Positions 1-8,566 of a stretch of DNA of 17,623 bases are shown here, piece by piece (the stretch's first letter is position 1; each line of letters opens with the position of its first letter). The DNA comes from Saccoglossus kowalevskii (Eukaryota > Hemichordata > Enteropneusta > Harrimaniidae). The notes beneath the pieces are model-generated. The model saw only the letters and a program-made list of their open reading frames with translations. It had not been told where the DNA came from and did not search any database. The stretch spans positions 79,031 to 96,653 of the forward strand of contig NW_003143793.1 in assembly GCF_000003605.2 (NCBI RefSeq), written 5' to 3'. Both the position numbers and the translations under genes were made by a program.

Positions 1-857
1 ATTTGGAATGTACAACAGTGACTGATACTTCGTTAAATACAAATAATGAAGAAGCATATAATTGGTACAACTTTGTAAATGGTGGTAATAAACCCAACAC
101 AATAGAATCTGATGTGATACTGATGGTGAGTGGTAAGAGGTAAATAACAAGCCTGCTGGTAACCTAGATTTTTACAACCAGTTGATTTCACCAAGCAGTC
201 TGATAAAATATATTTGCTATGTATCTGGCGAAGGAAATGTTCCTTTATGTTTATTTCAAGATATTGATGCAGAATATTTACTATTTCCAACTATTTTCTG
301 TGTGACAAATGTCAGGCTTCACAAAATAATGCCATGTGTTGTTCAGTCTAGTAAATGTACATTTTGCAACTAAAAAGATGAAACATTACACCTCCTAGTC
401 AGATGTCCTTTTGTTGAAATGATTTGGGTCAAATTTCCAAATCGTTTGGGAAATCTCATTGGATTAAAACAACAGCTTATTGCTGAAGAAATAATACTTG
501 AAGACCCTTCAAGGCCAAGGTTATTAAATTTTCTGATTTTGGTAATAAAGAGATTTATATACATATCCAGGTGTAAACAAAAAATTCCAACTTTTGTAAA
601 CTTGAAATCATTTGTGCAAAACATTCAAAATGTGGAATATGTAATTGCAAACAAAAGATCAAAACTGGGTTCTCATCTGAAAAATGGGGTAAATTTCTTG
701 ACCCATTAGGAAAATAAATGCATTCAGTTGACAATATTATATGCAATGTATATTTGTTGAAGGTTTCTCAGACACGTGTAATTCTATTTATTCAAAGCAT
801 TGTAATATTGTATCTTGTATACTTTGTACTTCAATAAAAAATCAATTAAAAACAAAA
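1..857 (+). mobile_element. 3' end of a non-LTR retrotransposon (LINE), degenerate
   Basis: The stretch contains a decayed C-terminal portion of a LINE reverse-transcriptase ORF, followed by a 3' UTR-like region and an A-rich end with AATAAA at 833-838. In the frame of 182-709 the pattern CxxC, then ET-x-HL, then C, then W is read (around 358-430), which is the zinc-binding tail commonly found after LINE reverse transcriptases (zf-RVT type). An in-frame TAA at 371-373 interrupts it. A second open stretch in another frame (3-143) suggests a frameshift upstream. The left end lies outside the window, so the length and 5' truncation cannot be judged. The LINE clade is not determined. Confidence 0.72.
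182..709 (+). pseudogene. LINE reverse transcriptase C-terminal remnant (zf-RVT region)
   Basis: Reading 182-709 in one frame gives about 175 residues with a single internal stop (TAA at 371-373, exactly where a charged residue of the zinc-binding motif would lie) and a natural stop at 707-709. The core reads C-T-F-C-N, stop, K-D-E-T-L-H-L, then C-P-F and W. This is the recognisable zinc-binding pattern of LINE ORF2 tails that reverse-transcribe and insert the element. No catalytic RT motif is inside the window. Downstream residues are K-rich and end shortly before the 3' UTR, as expected. The stop and the missing upstream frame mark it as inactive. It could belong to an L1/Tx1-, CR1- or L2-like family; sequence alone does not decide. 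Confidence 0.65.
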
Positions 858-1131
858 ACTAGTTTCTGTGGTGTACACAGAGCTGATAGTTCTGACAGCA
901 CCCGTAGTACCAGTACCTGAACGTTATAGTACAATTTGTGAGTCAGACTAGTTGTTTGTAATCTCCTAAACACTTTTTTTACACAAATTAAACATATTTA
1001 TAAGAATACTAGGCAGTTGCAACAAGATGGTTACATCTACGGTACTATGAATACTAGGCTGTGTGATAGATATACTAGTAATAAGAGCTGTGTAATAGAT
1101 ATAATAAGAGCACAAATGCATTTCGACTTAA
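858..1131. other. Intergenic spacer with a short tandem duplication
   Basis: No gene is visible. At about 1057-1110 an imperfect duplicated unit occurs (GCTGTGTGATAGATATA followed by GCTGTGTAATAGATATA, each ending in AATAAGAG). The rest is AT-rich DNA without recognisable motifs. Confidence 0.5.
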
Positions 1132-1369
1132 CCTTTTCAACACCAGCTCCTTCTTTTTATCACAAATTAACAAAATAGTCTTGTTTATAGTCTGCACTTT
1201 TTTTCAGAATATTAAGACAAAAATGGCCAAATGTTTTGAGTAAAAACCGAAAATTGACTCAAATTTTGTCTGTTGGCTCCAAAATTTAGGATTTATTTCC
1301 AGAAATATTGAAAAATATAAGAAAAAAGGTGCAGAAAAATTTGGGAGAGAAAGTCTGGTGGTGAAAAGG
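1132..1369. mobile_element. TTAA-flanked MITE, piggyBac-like
   Basis: A 238-bp element is bounded by TTAA on both sides (1128-1131 and 1370-1373). Its inverted ends read CCTTTTCAACACCAG on the left and, reverse-complemented, CCTTTTCACCACCAG on the right (14 of 15 identical). TTAA target duplications with CCYTTT termini are typical of piggyBac-type elements. There is no internal ORF, so it is non-autonomous. Confidence 0.8.
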
Positions 1370-1477
1370 TTAATGATTCAAAAATTATCACATGCTGCTC
1401 TAAAATCTGACGCAACTCGGATACGGTGAAATGCGGGACACATTCCATCCTCCTGAATTTCAAAACAGAGTCAGACC

Positions 1478-1673
1478 CAGGGTGTTAGCCAGCCACCAGT
1501 CCACCCACCAAACAGACTGGCAACTTTGATTTTGGACTGGCAACTTTTTCCCATTTTTTTTTTATTTTCTATTGTTCTTTGATAATTTTACCAAAATATA
1601 TTGAAAACCATCGACATTTTCATAAAATAAATTGTTTTGGACTGGCAGTTGCAAATTCCCGGCTAACAGCCTG
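1478..1673. mobile_element. hAT-type MITE with 8-bp target site duplication
   Basis: A 196-bp element is flanked by the perfect 8-bp direct repeat GTCAGACC (1470-1477 and 1674-1681). Its ends are CAGGGTGTTAGCC and the inverse of CAGGCTGTTAGCC (12 of 13 match). An 8-bp duplication with CAGG-type termini is diagnostic for the hAT superfamily. Inside, ACTGGCAACTTT occurs twice near the left end and a related inverted copy lies near the right end, resembling subterminal transposase-binding repeats. It has no coding capacity. Confidence 0.88.
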
Positions 1674-1681
1674 GTCAGACC

Positions 1682-2342
1682 TCATTAACATGCTTACTAT
1701 GTGTACTAGGATATTGTTAATGAAAGCCACTGTGATGGAGAAGTGCACACAGCATTGGTAATGTATAGAAATTGAAAAAAATGTTTATAAAAGAAATTTG
1801 GTAGATTGACTTGAAAAACTATATAGTTCATCTATGCATGCATATAAACCATATATATAAAAGTTTGATAGTGTTCAGCTAAGATTCATGTTATTACATC
1901 CATAAGACTTATTTCAATGATGAACAAAAATTGTTTTGTTACTACTGAATTTGTCTTCACTTGACTACAAAGGCAAGCCAAACAAATGTTACTGGTCAAA
2001 CTGTACTTTCCAAAAAAAAAAAAAAGGACCATGGTTTTTTTTTTGCTAAAAGAATTGATAGAACATAAATTTTGCAGATTTCATCAAATCGTCAACAGAG
2101 GACGCTGTGAAAAAGAAAAAATATGTGAAAAAATATTGGCCAACATTTTTCATTTTTTAGGTTAATTCCTAACTACTGTAAAAAAACAAGTACCAGTGTG
2201 TTTATATATTTATATATATAATAATAATCACCTATCAAAAAAAAACACTCAATTTAAAAAAACAAAATTTGGATCAACCCCTACAGTCAGTAGAAAACAT
2301 ATATATATAGTGAACTGAGCAACATTAAGTGGTAGTGTATAC
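1682..2342. other. Intergenic AT-rich DNA, no gene seen
   Basis: The stretch contains an A14/T10 inverted tract (2012-2044), TA-rich microsatellite-like runs at about 2200-2225 and 2299-2309, and short K-rich open frames that I do not consider coding. Confidence 0.5.
2012..2044. repeat. A14-GGACCATGG-T10 inverted tract
   Basis: Fourteen A residues (2012-2025), then GGACCATGG, then ten T residues (2035-2044) can fold into an A:T hairpin with a 9-nt loop. It may be a retro-insertion scar or a cruciform-prone site. No function is claimed. Confidence 0.5.
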
Positions 2343-2441
2343 CTGCCTTTTATTGATAGTTCAATTATTAAATATGGTTCACTGGCAATTACCGGTTCTG
2401 AAACACCACATCTCATTGGTTGATTGGTATCACATATAGCC
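2343..2441 (-). CDS. Orphan internal exon candidate, unknown protein
   Basis: On the minus strand a plausible acceptor (T-rich tract ending TATGTTCAG) is followed by 99 nt open in one frame and a good donor (GGCAG|GTATAC). The exon enters and leaves in the same phase (2-2), so it could be skipped without a frame change. It codes for about 32 residues, beginning A-I-C-D-T-N-Q-P-M-R-C and ending E-L-S-I-K-G, with a balanced composition unlike the AT-rich surroundings. I do not recognise the protein, and no partner exon was confirmed within the window. It lies about 830 bp downstream of the SDR stop codon in the same orientation, but its phase does not let it join SDR exon 3 in frame. It could be chance or a pseudo-exon. 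Confidence 0.33.
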
Positions 2442-3268
2442 CTGAACATACAAAAACAAAATTGTGCGTGACTATGTCCAATGTTTCACCAAATTTGTAC
2501 AGGTCATTTCAGACAAGTAAAATTGGCTGCCACATAATCCTTTTGACAAACATTAATAAGGCACGTCTTAACAGATTCACTGAGTTAACAATCTAATAGT
2601 GAAGCCATACTACCTTACAACAAATTGAGTTAAAATCTTTGACAATTACTTTATCATTGGCCCAATTTGCAAATATATTATCCGTACATTTTTTTAAAAC
2701 CAGACACAAATATTTATAATTGATCGAAAGCATCTCTCAAAGGCAGTCTAACCACAAGCCTTTTTTAGTTTTTTGCAGGAGAGCCTCCAAGCGTGTAATT
2801 GAAATATTGGGATTCCCGCATGGTTGTGTCAGTATTGAAATGTCTTCTGAAAGGCATATCAGCTTATTTACCAGAAATGATTCATGCTATTATTACGTTT
2901 GATGTAGCAGCTACTTTATCTAGTACTGTGTGAATCAGTGGGAATGGTGAAAACCATATCCAAGCTGGCCCATGTTATCAAAACTATGTTGTTCAGATAT
3001 GCTTGGATAGGGTTTCAATCGATATCCCTCTATCCATTGGGTGAAAGATAAGTTCTCTATCCATTGGGCGAATGGCTTATAGTTGTAAAATTACAGAGGT
3101 GTGTCTTCATAGTAAGACATATTTTTAATGATCTCGTTTACAATATATCAATTTTACAGGGTATGCTTCGATGTGAGCAAATATGGTACGTACAAGACTC
3201 TAATATTCAGCTGTCACCTGCACTAAAAAAATGGAATGACTGCAGTATTAACCATAACTTAACTTCCA
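2442..3268. other. Region downstream of the SDR gene; one coding-like patch, short repeats
   Basis: No firm gene is seen. At 2775-2905 the GC content rises and both strands are open after an acceptor-like site (plus: TTTTTTGCAG|GAGAG near 2780; minus: CCTTTCAG|AAGAC near 2850), so it may hold an exon of unknown gene and strand. At 2951-2964 and 3001-3015 an imperfect inverted repeat (AAACCATATCCAAGC against AAACCCTATCCAAGC) could form a hairpin. CTCTATCCATTGGG is repeated directly at about 3026 and 3055. On the minus strand ATTAAA (plus-strand TTTAAT, 3124-3129) lies about 140 bp past the SDR stop and is a candidate poly(A) signal. Confidence 0.4.
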
Positions 3269-3501
3269 CTACTGCCTCTTTTGCATTATCTTTGGCAGAG
3301 AAAAATTGTTTAAATAGAGGTGAATGGGATCACATATACAAGACGGCAGTAGAGAAAGCGGGATCCACACAAGTTTTGCATCCCATCCCACGGAATATCG
3401 CGTCATTGGTCTCACCGATGTAAGTGCATGTACCATTGCATCAACTACCAAGTATGTCTTGTCAGAACATAATTCCAATGCCTTGGCAGTGTTGGATTTC
3501 A
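3269..3501 (-). CDS. SDR gene, coding exon 4 (C-terminus)
   Basis: The acceptor is TTGTTTTCCACAG|TGAAATCC. It encodes residues 249-325 and the stop at 3271-3269. It holds V-V-D-A-M-V-H-A-L-T-S-V, T-R-Y-S-V-G-W-D-A-K and W-I-P-L-S-L-L-P-S, matching the C-terminal segment of retinol dehydrogenases, followed by a basic tail I-M-Q-K-R-Q. Confidence 0.94.
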
Positions 3502-6500
3502 CTGTGGAAAACAAATTCAAACATCATGGTAAAAATATAGACAAGCCTACATTTTTTCTGTTGTCAGGTTTATGTTTATACAGGGGGTGTGTAGTGTCTT
3601 TGGGGATTTTTTGGACGAACTTGTGACCAGAGTATAGTTCTGTAAACCCTGCATAACAGAAAGAATAGGTGATTTTCCGTACATTTGTGAGATCTCGCGA
3701 GATGAAAGACGCGCGTCGAACGTCTGCTGTAAAAATCGAACGATTTGATTTTGAACTTGAATTTCCTTATTTCGTAGCTCATACCGACCGGCTGATCTTC
3801 GACAGAGGAATATTGCTTCCGAATACCCTCACTTAATCGAAATTGCCTATCATCAAATGTGGACAGCACATTATTAAGCATGGAAATGTCCCCAAAATAC
3901 TTTTGCGTTTGTTGAATCCCACGCGATGTTTGACGCCACTACGACGCTATGACCTTTGTTTGTCCTGTTTTTACGTTCGATTTCACGCATAACGCGTGAT
4001 TCTCGCAGTGTACGGAAAATGGTCTATTATTTTGTAGTTTTAATTGTATGTGGGGCATACCATAATATCAGATCTTTCTCTCAAAAATAGGTCTTTCTTA
4101 TTGTGATTTAGGCCTTCTGTAGTTGAGATCAGTTTGTTTTGTTTTTGACACTATTACAACATTTATGATTAGCAGTTCTGGTTATTTAAATCAAGTCTAT
4201 CAACAACTGTCTGATTTATTATGCAGCATCAAAATAGTCCGATGACTAGTGCGGCCAACACTTTTTGTTTTTTTACGTCATCAATATTATTGTAGCGAAA
4301 TATGAATACCTAGTATAACAGAGACAGCCATGATGTTATTTTGGATATTGATATGTATAACTGTGAGCAAACAATTGTAGTTTCATTGTTCCTGGGTTTG
4401 AAATATGTCAATTGATTTCTACCGATCTCACTGTTGGTTCAACGTCGTGCCTGACGAGAAGCACAATGATAGTATAGTATTTGAGGGATTTCGGTAGAGC
4501 TGTTACATGAATTTGCAGGAATGAATGTGTACAAAAATTGAACAGATTACTATAATTCCTTGGAACAAATGACATGAATCAGGTAAAATATTGCACCAGT
4601 GAACATTGGGATATTTACAGTGGTTCTAATTCCCAGTTTTCTTAATAATATATTTTTCAGATGTTCTGGTGTTATTGTGCATGTACCTCCTCATTTTACA
4701 TCACAGAACATTTTGTCATGTTGTCAATGCATGCATAACTGTACCATGTATTGCTATCGGTTCTGTGCGAGCTGCTGTGTAACGCTGGTCGAAGAGCCGA
4801 GTCAAGTCAAGAAAACAGCGCAAATCAGACAATCCTGAACAACATGTAAGGATAATCATGTTTCACTGTTCAGGAGAGTCAAGAACTAGCCCAAGTACAT
4901 TTTTTTGAGAGTTTTCAAATGGTGGTTTTATCGGTTGTGGTTGCCATGTGTTGAAAATGCCTCGGTGTCGGGATCTTACTTACAGTTTTCAAAGAATTCC
5001 TCCCCATACTCCTCCTGTATTTCAGTATTCAAATTCTTCCATACTTGGTCCAGTGGTTTCACGATGTTATCATAAGTAACCATCTCAGTGCGAAAAAATC
5101 CAGGCTCAATAATGCTTACAGACACTCCGAAACATCGCATCACAATCCTGAAGACAAGAACAATTGGGTCAAACAGTTTGGGTCAATTTCATACATAACA
5201 TGCAACTACCGGTTCTATTATATTCTACATCTAGCAATAAAAACAATGGGAATTGCCGTTCGTATGATAATATTTCAGCATTCGTTTCAATGTTCAAATT
5301 TTTCCTTAAACTACATTCACCAATATTGACATGTTTAAGTTTATTGTGTACCACATTTAAAGGGTGGTAGTCATCACGTCGCGCATGTGCAATATTTGTG
5401 TTAATAAACATTGATTCCCAACAATCGAATGTGCTCTTCTAATGTAAATTATGCATAGGGGTTTTGACCTTTTGATACATTCCAATCACCAAAAGAATTA
5501 CCGTACTTCCCCAAGTATAAGCCCACCCTTATTTTTAGAGATTTAACGAGTTGAGGGCATTTCCGAGTATAGGCCCAGGGTGTTGTTACTGGGCGTCGAC
5601 GACATTTATTAAAATATGCATGTAAAAAGTGTATTTCATTGCATAAAAATCATGATTAGTTAGGTAAATGTAGTTTGGGGTCTGCTTTCACAAGAAAACT
5701 CCATTAATTCGCATGGAGTGCATGGCGAGCGAACGTACTGAAAATGGTTTGCACCTTTTCTATTCTGTTATTTACTCAGAATGAACCCCGATACGAAAGT
5801 AATCCTTATTTCTTTTGAGTAGTAGTTTTTGAAATGCCATCAACGTGATTGTCAAGTCATGAAACCTAGTCATTGAACATTGTTTCACTTTTCCGAATAA
5901 TGGTGTTCATTGAGACTGTCGTGAATGGGGTGTGAACGAGCAAACTATTCTTCAACATGACTTGTATACGATCGTGAAAGGTTCAAATACTTCCTCCACC
6001 TTCACTTTACCTTTCGAAAATTGCAAATCAACAGCTTTTAGGGAAAAAAATCATTCTTTTTGTCAAAATCAGTGTTACCAGATCGCATTTGAACATCGTG
6101 GTATTTCACTTCAGCATTGTGTTGACATTGTGTTTACTTCATCATTAATTGGAAAAATTCGTCTACACGACACAGCATTTTGATTGATTAATGGAAGACG
6201 TTGTTCAGGTCAAATCATGATGAAAAACAATTGCTTTGTATCCAGAGTTTGCGTACGATGGAAAACATTCCACACCAAAGATAATGATAAAGATCTTGCC
6301 TTCATCTGTTTTCCCACAGACCCTATCCATTTGCACACCGTAAATTCAGATGGTATGTAAACCGTATTGTAATAAATAATTTTCCTGGTTGGAAAAACGA
6401 TTTCAATTTTAAAACCACCAAAAAATGTTCCTGATTTTACATGTTCAGGTCCTGGACTTGTACTCGTGGAAGTACGGTACATAGTTAAAGGTTGGTAAAG

Positions 6501-8048
6501 TCTCAGCTTGTACACGTTGGTATGTGCAACAGTCAAAGTTGCTATCTTTGTTCAATTGAGTCTCATATCTCGCGAGACGATCACCACCGCCCTTTAAACA
6601 TTTTTCTTGCAAAGCAAACAATTATTGTGGATTCACAAAGTGAGGGTATGTGGTAAAAATCTTGTGTGAAGTGAACTCTTGCGCTTCAAAGCGATCACGT
6701 TCAGTGTGAGTCAATCAAGTGTATGTCAAGCATCGCTTAGAAAGGTTTTGATTGCATAAACTGAAATAAACGAATTACCACTATGTATATTCAAACAAGC
6801 AAAACGCTTATATTTCACTTTGCGAATATGCAAAGACACTATCAAAAACGGCGCGAGATGAACACAGACCAGCATTTTCACAAACACTAATTCGCATAAG
6901 AATTTCTAGAAATGTGGAGTCTTGTGATTTTGTTATCAATTCACAATTTCATTTATCCCTCATCTTATCAAACCTTGATGGTATATATATATTATATTTT
7001 CGTATTTGAGTCACTACCACACCCTAAATGTGCTCTACCTTAAGCCATCTGAAAAAGCTTCAACGGCGAATTTGGATACTGAATATGGCCCAGAAACAGC
7101 AAAGCGTCCCATCACGCTGGAGACGTTGACAATTCTACCTTGACTGATCTTAATCAATGGCAAAAACGCAATAGTGCTTTCAATCATACCAAAAACATTG
7201 ACATCAAAACAATCTGAATAGTGTTTTTTAGTGTGCCAGTCACATGGCCCACCCACTCCAGTGACACCAGCATTATTCACTAAGCCCCATAAACCTGAAA
7301 AAATCAAAATAATAAAATTATTAGAAAGCAAGAAAAATTAGATGATGCATTGTAATATACAGTATTTTTTCTCAAAAATACACGCCTTTAATCAACAAAG
7401 ACTGACAAGAATGCATATATTTTAGGTAATCAAAGTTGCTTTCCCAATTTGCTAATCTGTGTGGTATCATCCACAGACGAATATATACACCATCAAAGAA
7501 TCAAGATTGTGGATTGGGTGTAATGCAAAAATCAGCTACAGAATATGAATTGGAGTGAGCCTCTTAAATAGGATGTCTTTTTAATGTCACATTTTACGCT
7601 AAAACTGCATCCTTTTATGATTTCAACTTGTTCTGAGATGAATGTGTCACATATATTGCAAAAGTGGAATGCAACTTTACTACTTGTTTGTCATATGCTG
7701 CAAATCCATTGAATTCATTATACCTGTATTTTCTGGGAGGAATTTCTTAACCATTTCAGCGACTTCTTTAATATTTGAACTGCTTGTAACATCCATTCTA
7801 ATCGTCTTTACTCGCTCTGAGGTAACTGAGTTCAACTTGTGTTCTCCAGATGCAGTCAGGCATGTGGCAAACACATAGAATCCTTTCTTCTCCAATTGTT
7901 GGGCGAGTTGATAACCAAATCCAGAGTCGCATCCAGTGACAAGAACATATTTGGATGATATGCCATCAACAGTAGGTAACCGTAGCAACCAATCAATTGT
8001 TTTGTAGAGAATGATAAGCGTGATCAGGCATGAGATTATAACCAACAT
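3269..8048 (-). CDS. Retinol dehydrogenase / 17-beta-HSD6-like short-chain dehydrogenase (SDR9C), complete, 4 coding exons
   Basis: Joining minus-strand 8048-7724, 7294-7039, 5147-4984 and 3501-3269 gives 978 nt, or 325 residues plus stop. Every junction is GT-AG and in phase (1, 2, 1). Residues 1-16 are a hydrophobic membrane anchor. The cofactor loop T-G-C-D-S-G-F-G is at 38-45, NNAG at 115-118, the tetrad Asn at 141, the likely catalytic Ser at 167, Y179-S-V-S-K183, and S-I-I-E-P-G at 205-210. The C-terminal V-V-D-A-M-V-H-A-L-T-S-V and G-W-D-A-K blocks are hallmarks of the RDH5/RDH16/HSD17B6/DHRS9 group. These ER-membrane enzymes oxidise or reduce retinoids and hydroxysteroids, usually with NAD(H). 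A length of about 317-325 residues and four coding exons fit the family. The substrate cannot be told from sequence. No frameshift or missing catalytic residue is seen. Confidence 0.95.
3668..4024. mobile_element. TA-flanked MITE in SDR intron 3
   Basis: A 357-bp element lies between TA dinucleotides (3666-3667 and 4025-4026). Its ends are GGTGATTTTCCGTACA and, inverted, GACCATTTTCCGTACA (13 of 16). Further in, AAATCGAACG recurs in inverted orientation in both halves. TA duplication suggests a Tc1/mariner-related or similar non-autonomous element. It is more CpG-rich than the host intron and contains the 12-bp palindrome ATCTCGCGAGAT (3692-3703) and GACGCGCGTC (3708-3717). Confidence 0.72.
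4025..4983. other. SDR intron 3, remaining part
   Basis: No separate gene is recognised. An open stretch at 4599-4838 (plus) is Cys-rich and shows T-rich CAG acceptor-like sites, but has no family resemblance and is probably chance. Confidence 0.5.
4984..5147 (-). CDS. SDR gene, coding exon 3
   Basis: The acceptor is TCTTGTCTTCAG|GATTG and the donor a consensus AACT|GTAAGT. It encodes residues 194-249 (both end codons split), with F-G-V-S-V-S-I-I-E-P-G-F-F-R-T-E-M, the substrate-loop start conserved in RDH/HSD17B6 proteins, then E-E-Y-G-E-E-F-F. The surroundings are AT-rich, and this exon is found only by following phase from exon 2. Confidence 0.93.
5361..6593. mobile_element. 1.2-kb TTAA-flanked DNA transposon in SDR intron 2
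   Basis: TTAA occurs at 5357-5360 and 6594-6597. The inverted ends read AGGGTGGTAGTCATCACGTC on the left and AGGGCGGTGGTGATCGTCTC on the right, both continuing into a CG-rich TCGCG core (about 17 of 23 matching). TTAA target sites are used by piggyBac and Kolobok elements; the superfamily is not assigned. Two convergent uncharacterised open frames lie inside (about 5914-6183 plus, 6536-6210 minus), but no transposase motif was recognised. Near the left end, GTATAAGCCCACCC and GTATAGGCCCAGGG form a degenerate internal pair (5514-5579). Confidence 0.62.
6598..7038. other. SDR intron 2, exon-2-proximal part
   Basis: AT-rich intron with no recognised exon or element. A TA-rich run lies at about 6981-6994. 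Confidence 0.5.
7039..7294 (-). CDS. SDR gene, coding exon 2
   Basis: The acceptor is TTTTTTCAG|GTTTATGG and the donor TTAAG|GTAGAG. It encodes residues 109-194 (end codons split): L-W-G-L-V-N-N-A-G, the D-V-N-V-F-G block with the tetrad Asn, I-V-N-V-S-S-V-M-G-R with the catalytic Ser, and Y-S-V-S-K. This is the catalytic heart of the enzyme. Confidence 0.95.
7295..7723. other. SDR intron 1
   Basis: A 429-bp GT-AG intron (phase 1). AT-rich, with no repeat or exon recognised. Confidence 0.75.
7724..8048 (-). CDS. SDR gene, coding exon 1
   Basis: It codes residues 1-108 plus the first base of Gly109: the N-terminal membrane segment, the first beta strand and the TGxxxGxG cofactor loop, and the A-T-C-L-T-x-x-G stretch typical of this subgroup. 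The start ATG (8048-8046) is chosen because it opens directly onto the hydrophobic anchor at family-typical length. A possible acceptor (TTTTTGGCAG, exon from 8058) lies just upstream, so a separate 5' UTR exon is likely. The donor is ACAG|GTATAAT. Confidence 0.93.
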
Positions 8049-8289
8049 TTTGCAGAATCTGCCAAAAATAATGAATTTCTAAATTTATTTCGCTATATAC
8101 AGAAGAAAAAACAAATCCTTTCAAATCATGGTTGACAAGATCTCCTTTTCAAATAGTGTTGATTTTATCTCGTTATAATGTCAATTATAACGATGAGAAT
8201 AAGACAGATTTTAAGAAGCAGAAATGAATTGCATCATTCTCTCATGCTCAACTAGTTCACAGCCGCCATTTGCACATGGATCAATAATA

Positions 8290-8566
8290 AAGCCTGTCCA
8301 CCTGTCTCAGACAGGCAGATTTTTGCTGAGACAGGTAATTGTAAAAATTGCATGTCCCTATCGAGTTTTTATTCATTGATTAAATGGGGGAAATCCTGAG
8401 CAAAAAATTGCTTTCATTTTTCTTTTTACATATCAAATAACCATGGACCAAGAATGAAAGTTGTATTTCAAATAATATGTCTTGCTTCATCTTGCTAAGT
8501 ACATCATCAATTAGGACAGGCACTTTTATTCTGCAACCTGTTCAATGAACAGGCAACTTTAATTTT
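8290..8566. repeat. Palindrome-bearing repeat, possible degraded hAT-like MITE
   Basis: The left end has the 7-1-7 palindrome CCTGTCTCAGACAGG (8301-8315) nested in an 11-bp hairpin (ACCTGTCTCAG 8300-8310 with CTGAGACAGGT 8326-8336). The right end has the 8-1-8 palindrome CCTGTTCAATGAACAGG (8537-8553), followed by GGCAACTTTAATTTT, nearly identical to an internal motif of the hAT MITE at 1519-1533. GCCTGTCC (8292-8299) and GGACAGGC (8515-8522) are inverted across the interval. No clear target duplication was found, so its class is uncertain. Confidence 0.45.

Noticed and set aside
3064-3423. 119-codon plus-strand ORF
   Set aside because: It is antisense to SDR coding exon 4, whose minus-strand reading has clear family motifs.
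4599-4838. Cys-rich plus-strand ORF in SDR intron 3
   Set aside because: No recognisable domain or consistent splice structure; composition could arise by chance.
7642-7878. 78-codon plus-strand ORF
   Set aside because: Antisense shadow of SDR coding exon 1.
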